DNA of 64,000 bases from Topomyia yanbarensis (lineage: Eukaryota > Arthropoda > Insecta > Diptera > Culicidae). Shown piece by piece: positions 1-11,350 of this stretch; positions within the stretch are counted from its first letter, which is position 1; each line of letters opens with the position of its first letter. Location: NCBI RefSeq assembly GCF_030247195.1, contig NC_080672.1, forward strand, positions 85,519,113-85,583,112, written 5' to 3'. Under the pieces are notes generated by a model. It was not told where the DNA came from. It saw only the letters and a program-made list of their open reading frames with translations, and made no database searches. The position numbers and the translations under genes are program-made.

Positions 1-552
1 TAAATTTGGCAATAAAAGCAATTTTAAATTTGTGCAAGCAATACGCAAAGTTGGGTTTCCGATCTTTTTTTGGAACGGAAATATTGGTACGGATTAAAAA
101 TAAGTAGGTATCGGTATATTCGGTACCATGCAAAACTTTTAATGAAATTATTTCTATTTGATATATCTAACGCAGAGCTGTAACGTGTAACTTGACCAGA
201 ATCAAAATGCCATCGCCTTCAGAAATCTATCCGGTAATATCGGGAGTCAAATGGCACACTCAATAATAGATCTACCTTTACCAGACCACTTGAACAGTAC
301 ATTCATTTTTTTTTTATTTGCGGCACCGTGTTATCATTAGCATCATTATTCTTTTAGTCGCTGCCTCGGCTATGCGACTCCACCAATTCTCCATCTGTTC
401 GCCGTCGCTGGTGACTGCTCCTTTCATCTTCAGTTCGAGTTTCATTATCATCCAATATTTTTCTATTGGACGGAACTGGTTACAATTATGCGGATTCAGC
501 TAGTTTGAGATGAAATGACTGTGATGTTTTTGGACAACTGTAGCACGCCACT
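1..552. other. No recognised feature
   Basis: AT-rich sequence with stops in all frames. I see no RNA gene, no repeat with a partner elsewhere in the window and no convincing promoter. Confidence 0.5.
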
Positions 553-1209
553 CGGGCGCACGGGGAGGATTTTGGGGGCTGAGACCCATCCCACGAGAAT
601 ATAGAATTAAAAAAAAATGTTTTAATAGGAAACACTGCTGCGAGCCGTTTGAAACATAAACGATATTTGAGTTCAGACACTCTAGAAACAAGCCATTGCG
701 AGGGTGGCTGCAAAGGGATGTAAGTTAAACTGGTCGGCATCTCCGGATCGGTTCCTGTGTCGACAAGTTGAGATATTAGCAATAGTTGTGAGTAGACACA
801 GCGTATGCCAGTCAGCACCAGCTAGCATATAAATAGGAACGAGTTGCACTAAGAAGGAATAGAAAAAGTAGCAATGGAGAAAACATAAACGATTACCACA
901 AAATAAAAAGAGCAGGTGTGCAATCCACCCTGAAGTAATACCTAACGATGGACGGTAGGTTTAACTACTACAAACCACTGCAGTAAGAATCCGATACTAC
1001 CACGAGCCAGCAGGCAGCGATGTTTATTGAAGAAGCCTTCTCCATAACAGACATTAACTCAATTTGTTGAGCTGAATCGATTGGTACACAAGACTCGGCC
1101 CTCCACACAATCTTCAGGGTTTGAGAATATCTGTACCTTTCTTTTATAAGAAACGTAAAAAAATCAAAACCCTGCTTTCTCTTCAGAATTTTCTGCGCAC
1201 GTGGCCTTG
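553..1209 (+). mobile_element. Diverged, internally deleted hAT-type copy
   Basis: Shares ordered blocks with the hAT-type element at 19505-21527: a G-rich left end, a block around TCTAGAAACAAG (681; 19667 in the other copy), a block with the ATAAATAGGAACGA motif, a block around CAATTTGTTGAGCTGA, and a right end GAATTTTCTGCGC (1186; 21506). It is about one third the length of that copy. No clear 8-bp target duplication remains, so the outer limits are approximate. No transposase coding is visible. Confidence 0.55.
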
Positions 1210-1711
1210 TTGTTATGACAGCTGACTAGATTTGGCCAACACGTAACTCCCGAATAACAATTGAAGTGTTATAGCTCGCTACAAGTGCAATCTAAGTTTT
1301 ATGAAAGGCTACAAAACTACTATAAAACCACAATTGTTACTAGGGCTGGATCATCACGAAAAGTTAATGAAGCGTAAAATCCGTTTATTGATGCACATTC
1401 ATAGTCTAAAGCCGTTCTTGCTGGAAGAAACAAATCCCTCGCTAAATCATTTTGTTCTCATTAACTTACCCACGAAAACAAATTTGCATCTTCTAGGAAT
1501 CTTTCCGTGAGCAGAGCCTTGTAGAGTTTGAGCCCCGATTTGCTTGAAATTCCCGTAGACTTCATTGTCGCTGAAAACAAACACATACAACGAGTCAGTA
1601 CCTCGTCGATCAGGCTTTTTCGCCAAACCATAATTCAAGGTATTGAGATCAGGTTTGATTTTTCGAATTACCTTCAACCACAGTTTACGATAATGGATAG
1701 CAGCAGTTACA

Positions 1712-1818
1712 GCCAATTTCTTCACCTGGATGAAAACCGGTTTTCGGCTAATTGGTCACAAGCAACCTGAAAACTGGTTTTCAGCGAAAACCGGCTTTCA
1801 TCCAGTGAAGAAATTGGC
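1712..1818. repeat. Small foldback (nested palindrome)
   Basis: The left arm 1712-1750 begins GCCAATTTCTTCAC and the right arm 1782-1818 ends GAAGAAATTGGC; the arms pair over about 37 bp with few mismatches. Each arm contains its own short palindrome of the GAAAACCGGTTTTC type. This resembles a foldback MITE; no target duplication could be fixed. Confidence 0.55.
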
Positions 1819-1896
1819 CGTTAGAGTTTCCTTGTATATATTCCTTTGTTTTGACGTGAGTTTTGTTTATACCTTTTTTCAAGGTTTTTCGGAACG

Positions 1897-2052
1897 TGTA
1901 CAATGGGAAATAGACAGAAGGAATTAATTGGAAACGGTGAAACAATTCACCTTTTATTGGACACACTGGGAAAAGATATGTCCTCAAGCAGGAATCGAAC
2001 CTGTGATCTCCCAGTCTCTAGTTTAGTGCGTTAACCACTCCGCCATCGAGGA
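1897..2052 (-). mobile_element. tRNA-headed SINE, copy 1
   Basis: On the minus strand 2052-1981 folds as a 72-nt tRNA-like head: acceptor TCCTCGA paired with TTGAGGA, box A TGGCGGAGTGG and box B GGTTCGATTCC. The anticodon arm is poorly paired and the head lacks the long variable arm of a real serine tRNA. It is followed by a non-tRNA tail (ACATATCTTTTCCCAGTGTG and beyond) that is also present in the opposite-strand copy at 2253-2370, which marks a SINE rather than a tRNA gene. Confidence 0.6.
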
Positions 2053-2252
2053 ACTGTGATGATACATCACAGATTTACAACAGTATCGTGATCCCCGCCA
2101 CAATCTCAATACCTACAGCGGACCGTTCTACCCCCAATACCTCTCATAAGTGAATCGTCACCGCCCTCTCAGGCAGAATTCACTCGTTAGTCTATTTTTA
2201 GCTCCACAGTGGATCACTTTCAGGCTTGAGATTATTTATTTTCATCGACATT

Positions 2253-2370
2253 GAGAGACTGGGAGATCGCAGGTTCGATTCCTGCTTGAGGACATATCTT
2301 TTCCCAGTGTGTCCAATAAAAGGTGAATTGTGTCGCCGTTTCATTCTTTCTGTCCGAAGTTTCCCTGTAC
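2253..2370 (+). mobile_element. tRNA-headed SINE, copy 2 (5' truncated)
   Basis: Plus-strand partner of the SINE at 1897-2052. It starts in the anticodon arm, keeps the box B region GGTTCGATTCC and the same tail (TTTTCCCAGTGTGTCCAATA and beyond). The two copies face each other about 200 bp apart, so a transcript through both could form a long hairpin. Confidence 0.6.
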
Positions 2371-2734
2371 TTTTTAATCACTCGAGTCACAGTGTATTCA
2401 GAATAATCTAACATTATTGCTAGTTCCCGAGTTGACTATGAAGGTTTTTCGAGTAATTGTTCACAGTTATTTTTGTTTTCTCCTTCTACTTGAAGAATAT
2501 TACAAAAACAGTGAAATAAATAGACGGAGCAAAACTGTTTATAAAACAATAAAAAGCTTTTAAAAGCTTGCATAGATGAGCTCAAACTTTCTAATTTCTA
2601 GCTCATCTGCATTGCGTTAAACGAGGAATCTGCCCAAAATCAATGGAATGTAATGGATACTAATACTAGACCAAACAGAAATATTCCTTCCTTCCAGGAC
2701 AACTTAAAATATGTGACTGAAAGTTAAAGTATTG
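2371..2734. other. No recognised feature
   Basis: AT-rich spacer between the SINE and an L1-like ORF1 fragment; nothing recognised. Confidence 0.4.
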
Positions 2735-3260
2735 GAATTAAGATTCTCGTGTATATTGAAAATGGCAGTATAGAGGTAAGGTTGTATGAGCTATCAACGA
2801 GTACCCCCGTAAGCCAAGTGCAAAATACACGTCATAATTTAGAGATGTAGAATCCGTTTCGCCTGATACTTGAAGAAACTTTTTCCCGAGTATGGCTAAC
2901 GACGTTCTAGTGGTGATAATGCGGGTCTACTCTTTCTTGACTATACATTCAAACACAACGAAATTTTAATTGAACAAGCCACGCTATGCATCCATGATGG
3001 GCAGATTCCTATGTGCAAGTACTGTAATTAGACGGGACACACTGGAAACCCTTGCGCGGAAGATGGTCTGGAGAATGCATCACAACCGATTGCCAACACA
3101 TCTACGGCAAATCATTCCAAATACCATCACCTGCACCACATAAGGTTGCCAAATTTGTGGCAACTGTTCAACTGAAAACACAGCATCAAGCACTCCGACA
3201 TCAACAACCAACACCTTCCTTGCGGATTTAGAGCGTTTGCCAGCTGAACTATTACACAGG
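2735..3260 (+). pseudogene. L1/Tx1-like LINE ORF1 fragment
   Basis: Decayed ORF1 (gag-like RNA-binding protein) of the family that is nearly intact at 42957-44105. Around 2755 the frame reads ENGSIEVRLYELS, matching EDGTVEVKLFDLS of the better copy and a third fragment near 58.7 kb (FTEVRLHDLA). Around 3010-3055 a zinc knuckle reads CKYCN, stop, TGHTGNPC, that is C-x2-C-x4-H-x4-C with one in-frame stop. Downstream is S/T/H-rich as in the intact copy. Several stops and frameshifts show it is dead. No ORF2 follows. Assignment rests on three-way similarity within the window. Confidence 0.55.
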
Positions 3261-4638
3261 TTCGTTGAAGGTTGGCCAGTTATTTATAATGAAATTGCAG
3301 AAATAGAGAATGTGGAATTTTTCTATTCATCTTGAATATCGTTCTTCGTCCAATTCCAAATTAAAAGAGAATTTAGGATAGTTTGCGGGACGGTGAGTCA
3401 GTTTTTTGTCATCTGTTTGAAAAGAAATTTTCTTCTACTCTTTTTATTTGAAGAACCAGTTTTCCTAGACCGTTCGCGAACGGATTTCCTATCTTGACGT
3501 GAATGATCAAAGAAAAATAAATGAACCTCTAGATGCAGCTGGCGACCAGACAAGTGTTTCCCCGCCGCGAAAGAAGCTATAGAAAGTAGCATGTACGAAA
3601 CACAAACACTCAAGAACATTTGGTTTTGTTCTAGATATATTTTGTATATACATAAAAGACCCTCGGCTCCGTTGAGGCATCGCAATGAGCCGTATCGAAT
3701 TAACGAACTATAAAAAATAGTGATTTCATTCAAACATGGTGTTTGATTTACCAGTTGCCCATCCCTAAATATTAACCGTCGTAATAAATAAGAAATGAGT
3801 CTACGCTTCTAAATGTATTTATTTTTTTAATCGTCTGTAAGCAATATTTTTTTTCAGAAAGGCGTGCCCCTCCTTTGTCAACCAGCTGGAGCCGCCTATG
3901 TTGATCACGTGTTATTGCCAATAAAGCAGCTCTCAGAAGAGACATTAGAGGCACGAAATAAGCATTTCTGGAGCTATAGAGAAAGCTATTCACGAAATTT
4001 TTTCCCTATTGAATGTAATAGGGATATCCTCAATAGGCTTATGTTAAGTTCCGATCCATTCCTCAGTAGCATACGTCCAGCATCTAAAAAAAAAATCGAC
4101 AGATGATTTCATCAACTGCTTTAGATCTACTTGTATCCGAAAATTTTGTGGAAGCTAACGATTACAGTCCTAATCAAGCTTCGGAATCATAGGAATAAAT
4201 TTGTAAAAATTCGTTTAACAGAAGTTTTCCTTCATTGTTAAATGTAAAGTTATGCTGCAAACGAGTCATTAAATACTTTCGGCCAGGTTTGTTGGTCAAA
4301 TATTCCTATGTGCGGCGTGCGCTTAATGAACTAGCGCGAAAGCCAGAAGGGAAACACCGATATTCGCTTAATCATTTTCTAACAGGTGACAATTTTATCT
4401 CGGTATGGTTTGGGGCGTGAATTTTAGTTTCTACATAAGATACATATCCTTCATGTAATTGCGGATTTCACCAGTGTTTAGCTTCTGAGCGGGTGCTTAC
4501 GGAAAAGATGGATTTATCACCGTTTATCCAATTCCATTATTCCACGAACAATTTAAGATGATATTATAAGACTTGATTGGCGGTATCTAACAGGCAAAAT
4601 TGATCGAAATGGTTAGTGAAGCGATAGCTATTATGCGG
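3261..4638. other. Unassigned region with two short open frames
   Basis: Open frames at 3864-4106 (80 aa) and 4235-4420 (61 aa), plus strand. The first contains ETLEARNKHFWSYRE and later LMLSSDPFLSSIRP, and is preceded by a T-rich tract ending in CAG at about 3857, which could be a splice acceptor. It may be a transposon-derived C-terminus, but I cannot name the family. The second has no recognisable domain. Neither is called as a gene. Confidence 0.3.
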
Positions 4639-4649
4639 AAAAAAAATCC

Positions 4650-4722
4650 CCCAGAGGCAGGATTCGAACCCACAACCTTTGAGACTCCGCCCCAATGCAC
4701 TAACCCTTATGCTATCCCTGGG
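4650..4722 (-). tRNA. tRNA-like gene or pseudo-tRNA
   Basis: The minus strand folds into a 73-nt cloverleaf: acceptor CCCAGGG with CTCTGGG, a 3-bp D stem, anticodon stem TTGGG with CTCAA, and T stem GTGGG with CCTGC around TTCGAAT. The internal box B is GGTTCGAATCC. A run of eight T residues (plus strand A 4639-4646) follows within a few bases of the 3' end, as expected for a Pol III terminator. The anticodon loop GCGGAGT would give GGA (serine), but position 33 is C instead of the near-universal U and there is no long variable arm, so a functional serine tRNA is unlikely. Pseudo-tRNA or a short tRNA-derived SINE head is the best reading. Confidence 0.5.
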
Positions 4723-4798
4723 ATGTGATGACGTCCCAGAAAGAACATATGATTATCGCATTGGCGACAGTGATCGTACCCTGCCTGCAAAGCGAGAT

Positions 4799-4818
4799 CA
4801 CACACACACACACACACA
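4799..4818. repeat. (CA)n microsatellite
   Basis: Ten uninterrupted CA units. Confidence 0.95.
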
Positions 4819-6624
4819 ACCGCAGCTGCTACCCAACACATTTGATTTATTTAGATAGGGTTACTGTGAACTAATTCATCTTTGCTCCAGTATTCATCCC
4901 ACCTACTTGAATACATTAGTTAGAGCAGTGTCTGCTATCTCTATTCAACGAATTAGGTCAAATGGTAGGATCCATAAGGGAACGTTGTACTCGAATTTGT
5001 TTTCCGCTAAAACGCGAGTATTTTACATTTTTCAAACCAGATTTTTTATGTTACAGCTTGTTAGAAACTAAGCAAGGCTGCTGATACCTATTTTAGCACA
5101 ATCCAATCACTGTAAGCCGAGTTACAATCAAAATAGTGTGACATCCTCACTAATGAGATGAATAAGGGTTCGTCTACCCTATTATATTTTTTGCTCATAG
5201 TAAAATTGTAGGTGTTCAAAAATCGGGGGAAATAAATAGAATGTTAAAAGTTAAACGTCTACTTTAAGGAGTTCACCATAGAAAACGTTCATAAATCGAC
5301 AGCTATCTTCTGCAAAATTTATGGAAATGCCTGACCTCTACAACTTTCTCGAAGACAGTCTTTTCGTTCAAAAGTTAGATTGTCTATAGCCTACTATGAT
5401 CAATTCCTTATAAAACGAATATCGTCTAGCATATTCGCAAATATGGAAATTTTCACTTGCTTCGTTGCTCGTTCCTCTGACAACACTGCAGTGCACTGGT
5501 CTTAATGAAAGTAGGCATCATAATTTATATCTGCAGCAATTTATTGGGCATACTTTTAATTTTATTCTGTTGGAGCTTGCACCTCCAAACGCAGTCTACT
5601 ACCAGTACGGAAACAATACAACCAGGACACAGCTCACCAAACTGTCGTCCTAATATACCAGTCTTTTTGTACGGTTCCGGAGTAAAAACTATGTCTCATT
5701 CAAACAGATAGCTACAAATGATGGTATGGACATATATCAAAACATAGATTCGCATAAAAACTGCATAACTAATAAAATATATAAATATAAAAAAATCGCA
5801 CGAAATCGTATAATAAAGATGTCAGTGTATATCGCAACATTTTTTCTGGCACATAGTTTAAAAACTGGTATTTTACTTCAAAACTTTTGGGCCCCACCCG
5901 AATTTTTTTTTCTGCAAGCGCCTTTAATACAATATCATTCCCCTTATTTCCTTTACTTATCTGACAGATTCGAACAAAAACTCCAAAAATCATAGTGTAC
6001 ACTAGAAGAACAATTCAAAAAACCGTTTTTTCACTACTTTGCTGAGTACTTTCCGCACTGAGGCATATTGTTGAGAGCAAACATAATTCCATATTCAAAT
6101 GGTGTTGTAAAGAAAACAAACCTCTTGAAGCACATTGTTGATCACAGTTGGTTTTAATATTTCGACGGAAATAAATATGAATTACATTTGGAACTAGTCT
6201 GAAGCTTTGATTTTAATTTCACAAGTTTTTGTAAAAAAATAACCCCAATTGAACACAACACATTGTTTTATCATAAATTTTCGCTGATTCCACTTTTCCA
6301 CCACTTTGTTATACACATCGAAAGGATCGGTTCTACTTTATCCCAATAAAACACAAATGTACTCATCTGGAATTGAACTGTTTTCCTTGTACCTTTTCTG
6401 CTCTATTACCTTCCATTCGGTTGTATTCCTTCACGTAACTTTACAGCCGGCTGAGCACTTCGATGAGATAAACCCGCAGAACGGGTTTTCCACACAATTT
6501 CCCACAATTATCCAATTATATTATTTCCACTTTACCGCGATTTTCACTACCGTACACGCCATCAATCAACAGCAGGTTAATTTACCTCTGTCAGCTCGGA
6601 ACACCGGTATACCCTAGAACTCAC
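4819..6624. other. No recognised gene
   Basis: AT-rich DNA with only short chance open frames. No repeats with partners in the window were recognised. Confidence 0.4.
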
Positions 6625-6738
6625 TTCCAAAAAAGCAAACAGGTCGCAACACTAAACCTCACTACAGCCTTCACTCCAAATCAATTCAAATTATTCGCTG
6701 TAATCATAACCGGACATCTCTTTCCACACCCTGCAACT
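6625..6738 (-). promoter_or_regulatory. Candidate Inr+DPE core promoter and first exon
   Basis: The minus strand shows TCAGTT (plus 6735-6740), an exact arthropod initiator, placing +1 at 6738. Exactly at +28 to +32 (6711-6707) is GGTTA, which fits the downstream promoter element RGWYV. There is no TATA box. A good splice donor, GAA|GTGAGT, lies at 6624, so a 114-nt noncoding first exon is predicted. Upstream on this strand is a GC-richer block (6780-7180) with a GAGA-rich stretch at about 7141-7190, which could bind GAGA factor. The gene body would extend leftwards beyond what I can read. Inference from motifs only. Confidence 0.35.
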
Positions 6739-7530
6739 GAATACTGATTTAATGCACGTGCGTCCGGTTAAGCTAGAATAATACGATCAACCCTTCCACC
6801 TCAATCCAATCCATACTTTGCAAACGCCGCGATAACAACCGAAAACGCGCCTTTTCAAACTGTTGAATTCCCGAACTCCGGATAAGCTTTACTATGCCTT
6901 CAGCGCCAACGAAGCTTACGAACTGATCCCAGCGCCGGTCGGATTCGAACTGAATCCGTCCGTGTTCTGGTTCTGTTATGAATGAATTCTTCCGACTTCC
7001 GTCGGGGGGAGGACAGTGCGCGCGCCAACTCTTCAGTTTGGTGGCGATGGCGGGTGGTGGAACAGGGACTCGACTTTTCTCGTTGAATTTCCCGCACTCT
7101 TGGTACAGAGGATGAAACCGTTCCGTCTGGGTAGCTGAAAGTGGAAGAGAGAAGCCGAGAGAGTGAGAGAGAGCAAAATAAAGAGATAGAAATCGTAAGT
7201 TTTCCTTGCAAAATATGAGAACTGCTGCCCCACGTGAGGTTGAATATGTTCCGGTTAAATTCGATTTGTTTACATACTGCATAATCGGCGTGTGGGAATA
7301 GAGAGGGTTTTGGGAGAGTAGGGTAAATTTGAAAATTATTGGCATATTTTTTAAGCTAACTTTGAAATATAAAATGATTTAGTTATTATGCTTAGTACAA
7401 TTTGTATAATTTACCATCAATCTATACCGTGCTAGAATCGGTACAACAACAAGACTAAAAATCGATCATATTTTTGTAATCTTTTTTTTGCGCTGTATCT
7501 ATCACGGTATCAATGAACATGCATTTTCAG

Positions 7531-7690
7531 TTTTTTGGCGACATTCAATTAGCTAAAGATCACTATGTTGGGAAAAGTATGAAAATTTAGTCATAGTACT
7601 CGCGTGAGAGCAAGGATATGAAGTACACTGATCGAAAAACTCGAAGTGGCTAGGTCATTAGAAACAGACTTAAAATCTTCCGGACTTATC
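7531..7690 (+). repeat. End of an L1/Tx1-like family element (third copy)
   Basis: Matches, from the same starting base, the two inverted arms at 57631-57693 and 58758-58820 (core GACATTCAATTAGCTA) and continues to match the longer arm through CATAGTACTC..GTGAGAGCAAG and GATCG.AAAACT. The shared start in three copies suggests a true element end. It abuts the broken 3' end of the R1/LOA LINE. Confidence 0.5.
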
Positions 7691-7849
7691 TTCTATCTTC
7701 TGCTGATACAATTATGAAATTCTTGAACAAAATTCAGCTCCCCAAGGCTACTGTTCGAAGTTGTTACTTTTCAAGCATTTGGCAGTAGGTCTGGTTAAGG
7801 CTGGTTCAAGAACAGTATTGTGAGCCTGGTTAATGATATTAAGGAATAA

Positions 7850-9643
7850 GGAATGTACCTGGGGATAAATACGGCAACGCCTGCCAGTAGCCTACGTCTA
7901 CTGGCGCACACCTTTGAGCTGTTGGACATCATCCTCGATAATGCCGCAACAGCCGTCGACGCTCTCTTGCACGTATAGTCGACTCCGCTGTGAAGTGATC
8001 GCAACTTCTCCCACCTGGATAATTGCATGTTGTGACGACTTGCGGTTGTTGACAATAACTACCTCCGTCTTATGTTGAGCGAGCTCCAGGCTTCTCGCGC
8101 TCATCCATTCCGCCACAGTGTTGATCGCGTGTTCTGCGGTCAGTTCTACCTCGGGGATTGACTCCCTGTAGACCTCCAAGGTTACATCGTCGGCAAAGCC
8201 GATGATCTTGAGCCCAGGAGGGAACTTTAGTCTCAGAACCCTGTCATACATGAGTTTCCATAATACCAGCCTAGGATCGATCCCTGCGGGACTCCAGCGG
8301 TAATCGGAACCCTTTTCCGTACATGGTTCTGGAAGTAACTTTCCAGGATCCGGTACAGACCCACTGGTAGGCTAAGCCGGTGTAACAATAGCGCGATGGC
8401 ATCCCAGCTTGCGCTGTTGAATGCGTTCTTCACGTCAAGTGTCACTAACGCACAGTTTCGAATGCCTCGCCTTTTTCGTTGGATCGCTATCTCGAAAGTT
8501 TTTATCACTGAGTTGAGAGCGTCCACTGTGGACTTACCCTTCCGAAAGCCAAACTGGTTGCTTGACAGGCCGTCCGTGCCTTCTGAGTACGGGGTTAGCC
8601 TGTTGAGGATGATCTTCTCCAGCAATTTGTCAGTCGCGTCGATCAGACAGATTGGCTGTACGCCGATGGGTCGCCTGGTGACTTCCCGGGCTTCGGCAAC
8701 ATCACCAATTTCTGCCATTTCCATCTATCGGGGAAGCGGCACTCGTCAAGGCATCTCTGCATAGCTAGCCTGAACATGTTCGGGTTCGCTATGATCGCTG
8801 GCTTGAGAGCGCTGTTTGGAACTCCATCCGTCCCTGGAGTTTTGTTCGTTGCTAGGGAATGAGCCACTGCGAGCAGTTCTTCATTCGTCACCGGAGCCAC
8901 CATTTGGGCCGCGCCCACAATGTCTTGCAGTGCAGATGGCCAGGGGCTTGTGGCTCGAGACGGGAAGAGTACTTCGATAATTCTCGCCAACCGGTCCGGA
9001 GACCGTTCTCGGGGTGGAGAGCCCCCTTTGGTCTTGGCCATCACGATTCTGTAGGCGTCACCCCACGGATTCGCGTTGGCACTCTCACACAGGTTGTCGA
9101 AACACGTTTTCTTGCTGCCTTTAATGGCCTTGTTGAGGGCCAATTTCGCAGCTCGAAACACTTAACGGCGGTTCTCTCTTGCATCCTTGGTGCGGGCTCG
9201 TTGCATCCTACGTCTAGCTCTGAGGCAGGCTGATCGTAGGGCTGCAATCTCGGCACTCCACCAGTATACTGGGCGTCTGCTGTTTCTTGGCAGTGTGTTC
9301 CTCGGCATAGTTGCGTCGTTCGATGTCGAAGTGATTGGACTTCCACCCGCGTACCTGACAGGGATCACCCGCCCTCGGATGCTGCACACCATAGTTGATC
9401 CTAAATCGAATTGCTAACTGATCACTATGGGTGTAGCCCTCGTCTACCCTCCATTCATTGGGGCCCCTGCTATTTGTACAGCGGCTGCCCCACTCCACTG
9501 CCCAAGCGTTGAAGTCTCCCGCTATGACTACCGGTTTCCGGCCCACTAGGTCGGACGAGAGCCTGTCGATCATCTGGTTGAACTGTTCTATGGGCCACCT
9601 TGGTGGAGCGCAGCAGCTGAAATAGAACACACCATTGATCTTG
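7850..9643 (-). pseudogene. R1/LOA LINE ORF2, EN C-term to RT
   Basis: Main part of the endonuclease/reverse transcriptase. From 9643 the frame reads VIVKINGVF, then APPRW and VVIAGDFNAWAVEWGSR, the APE endonuclease core with its GDFN motif. A deletion follows, joining to WRVDEGYTHSDQ, the C-terminal SDH-like motif. The linker carries RRPVYWWSAEIAALRSAC (9162-9392 frame). RT blocks follow: NKTPGTDGVPN, QFGFRKGKSTVDA, LVTLDVKNAFNSASW, GVPQGSILG and the catalytic FADD box near 8190. Frames change near 9161, 8700, 8240 and 8040, and a small deletion sits just after GSILG. Sequence homologous to ORF2 ends near 7850. The protein would have nicked target DNA and copied the element's RNA; this copy is inactive. 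Confidence 0.8.
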
Positions 9644-9651
9644 ACAATCAC
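9644..9651. repeat. Target-site duplication ACAATCAC (left)
   Basis: Left copy of the 8-bp duplication flanking the hAT element; the right copy is at 12586-12593. Both lie in the same LINE codons (VIV). Confidence 0.9.
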
Positions 9652-9679
9652 TAGAGATGGTCGGGTTTCAATTTTTTCG

Positions 9680-9945
9680 AACCCGAACCCGACCCGAACC
9701 CGAGAGCATGAAAATTTAAAAACCCGAACCCGACCCGAGCCCGAAATTATGAAATTTGAAAAACCCGAACCCGACCCGAGCCCGAACATTTTAAAACTTA
9801 AAAACCCGAACCCGACCCGTACCCGAGAATGAAAATTTTGTAAAACCCGAACCCGACCCGACCCGAAAATTTTAAAATTTGAATACCCGAACCCGACCCG
9901 AACACGAAAATTTAAAATTTGAGAAACCCGATCCGAATCCAACTT
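9680..9945. repeat. Left subterminal array, about 41-bp units
   Basis: About six tandem units, each a CCCGAACCCGACCCGA-type core followed by an AT-rich spacer such as AAAATTTAAAA. The unit length is near 41 bp. The same array, in the same direction, lies inside the right end. Confidence 0.9.
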
Positions 9946-11180
9946 GCTAATACGGAGAATCAACCAAAGATTTCGAAGATGACCCTAAGCTCATCTAAGA
10001 ATAGTAAAATCACTCGAATCTGAAGAAGCACCATACACATTGAGTTATATCTACATATGGCAAAACAAATCACTGCCGAGTAAAATCCGCATTTATATTT
10101 ACTATTATTGAACGTCGAATTTGTAATGTTCTGAGAAACTTATAAATCGTCGATATCTTAACCGGAAATTAAGTTAAATCCGCGGCTAACTCATGGGGAA
10201 ACAGAAAGCTTAATGGTCACAGTTTCCAACAACCTTGCCCGTCGTACTTAATCAAAATTTCTATTTTATTACCAAAAACCATTCTTGCAAGGCAGTTTTA
10301 TATAATTTGTTACGTGTATTAAATTAAGCTATGGCAATTGGCAATTCGTATTCGACAGTTTACATCAAACTTGTCAATCAAGATTTTCTGACGTGTTCTT
10401 GATGTTCCATCATGAGCGTTAGCAGGATCTATGATTGGGTATCTAAGTTATTTTATGCTTCAGAGACATAAAATTTTTGCAATCAATTCCGTTCGTGGAA
10501 ATTCATGTATTTTCATGATGGAATCCGACTCATGCAACATCTCAGCCCGGAAACAATCTGACTGAAAGTGCTTGTTTCATATATGTACCATTGATTTGAT
10601 AGTGGTACTATTATACTATCACCATATGAGTGTCATGAACAACGAAACCTGGCGGAAGTGAAGCTAGGTTTAGGTCTGATGGAACAAAGACAGTCTATAG
10701 AAAATAAATTTGGCCTAAACTATCTGCTTTTGAGCCGCCATAATGACACCAAAGTACCACCAAATTTGTGAGTTCAAATCCTTATTTTTCCATTACAGTT
10801 TATTTTAATTGCAAGCAATCTTTTTCATAAACCAAGTTGATTATTAAACTTCCGTTAAAGCAGGCACAACTTATTTGTTTCATTTGATCAACTTAACAGT
10901 GCTCGCTTAAAGTTTGTTTGGGGAATAAATGTACCCCAAAAACTGTTTACGTTAGTGTTTTGTCATGTGTACATAATTCAAAAAATTTATTATATCTTTT
11001 TTTAAAAGCAAAATATCGATGCATAGTAAGCGCGAAACATGTGTAAAATTGTTTTAGTTCCAACTCTGCCGAATAAGAGTATCTGTTATTTGATATAACA
11101 AAGCACTATAGCAAAGTAACTAGAAAATGCGTTTGGATCGGTATCGTAATTTTTGCTTTTGCGGATGAAAGAGTCAAAAC

Positions 11181-11193
11181 ACATTCGTGAATA
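11181..11193. repeat. SINE target duplication (left)
   Basis: ACATTCGTGAATA, repeated exactly at 11351-11363 on the other side of the SINE. Confidence 0.9.
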
Positions 11194-11350
11194 GGGGTGG
11201 CGTAGCGTAGTTGGTAAATCGATTGCCTTGTACGCTGCGCACCTGGGTTCGAGTGCCGACCCCGCACGTAGGGTTAGAAATTTTGCATAAGAAATTTTTC
11301 TAACCCGAAGAGGCGAATAGAACCTCTATAATTGAAATAAAAATAAAAAA
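11194..11350 (+). mobile_element. tRNA-headed SINE, Feilai-like, 157 bp
   Basis: Complete short interspersed element between exact 13-bp duplications ACATTCGTGAATA (11181-11193 and 11351-11363). The head is tRNA-like: box A region GGCGTAGCGTAGTTGG, box B GGTTCGAGTGC, and an anticodon-like loop CTTGTAC (UGU, threonine-type). The tail is shared with the copy at 51586-51750: TAGGGTTAGAAATTTT, CTAACCCGAAGAGG, and an A-rich end. A Feilai-like label rests on memory of mosquito SINEs, not on a search. It would be transcribed by Pol III and copied by a LINE enzyme. Confidence 0.85.

Noticed and set aside
6773..7345. 190-codon open frame on the minus strand
   Set aside because: No domain, low-complexity parts, and overlapping open frames in other registers; the GC-rich block explains its length. 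More likely promoter-proximal DNA.
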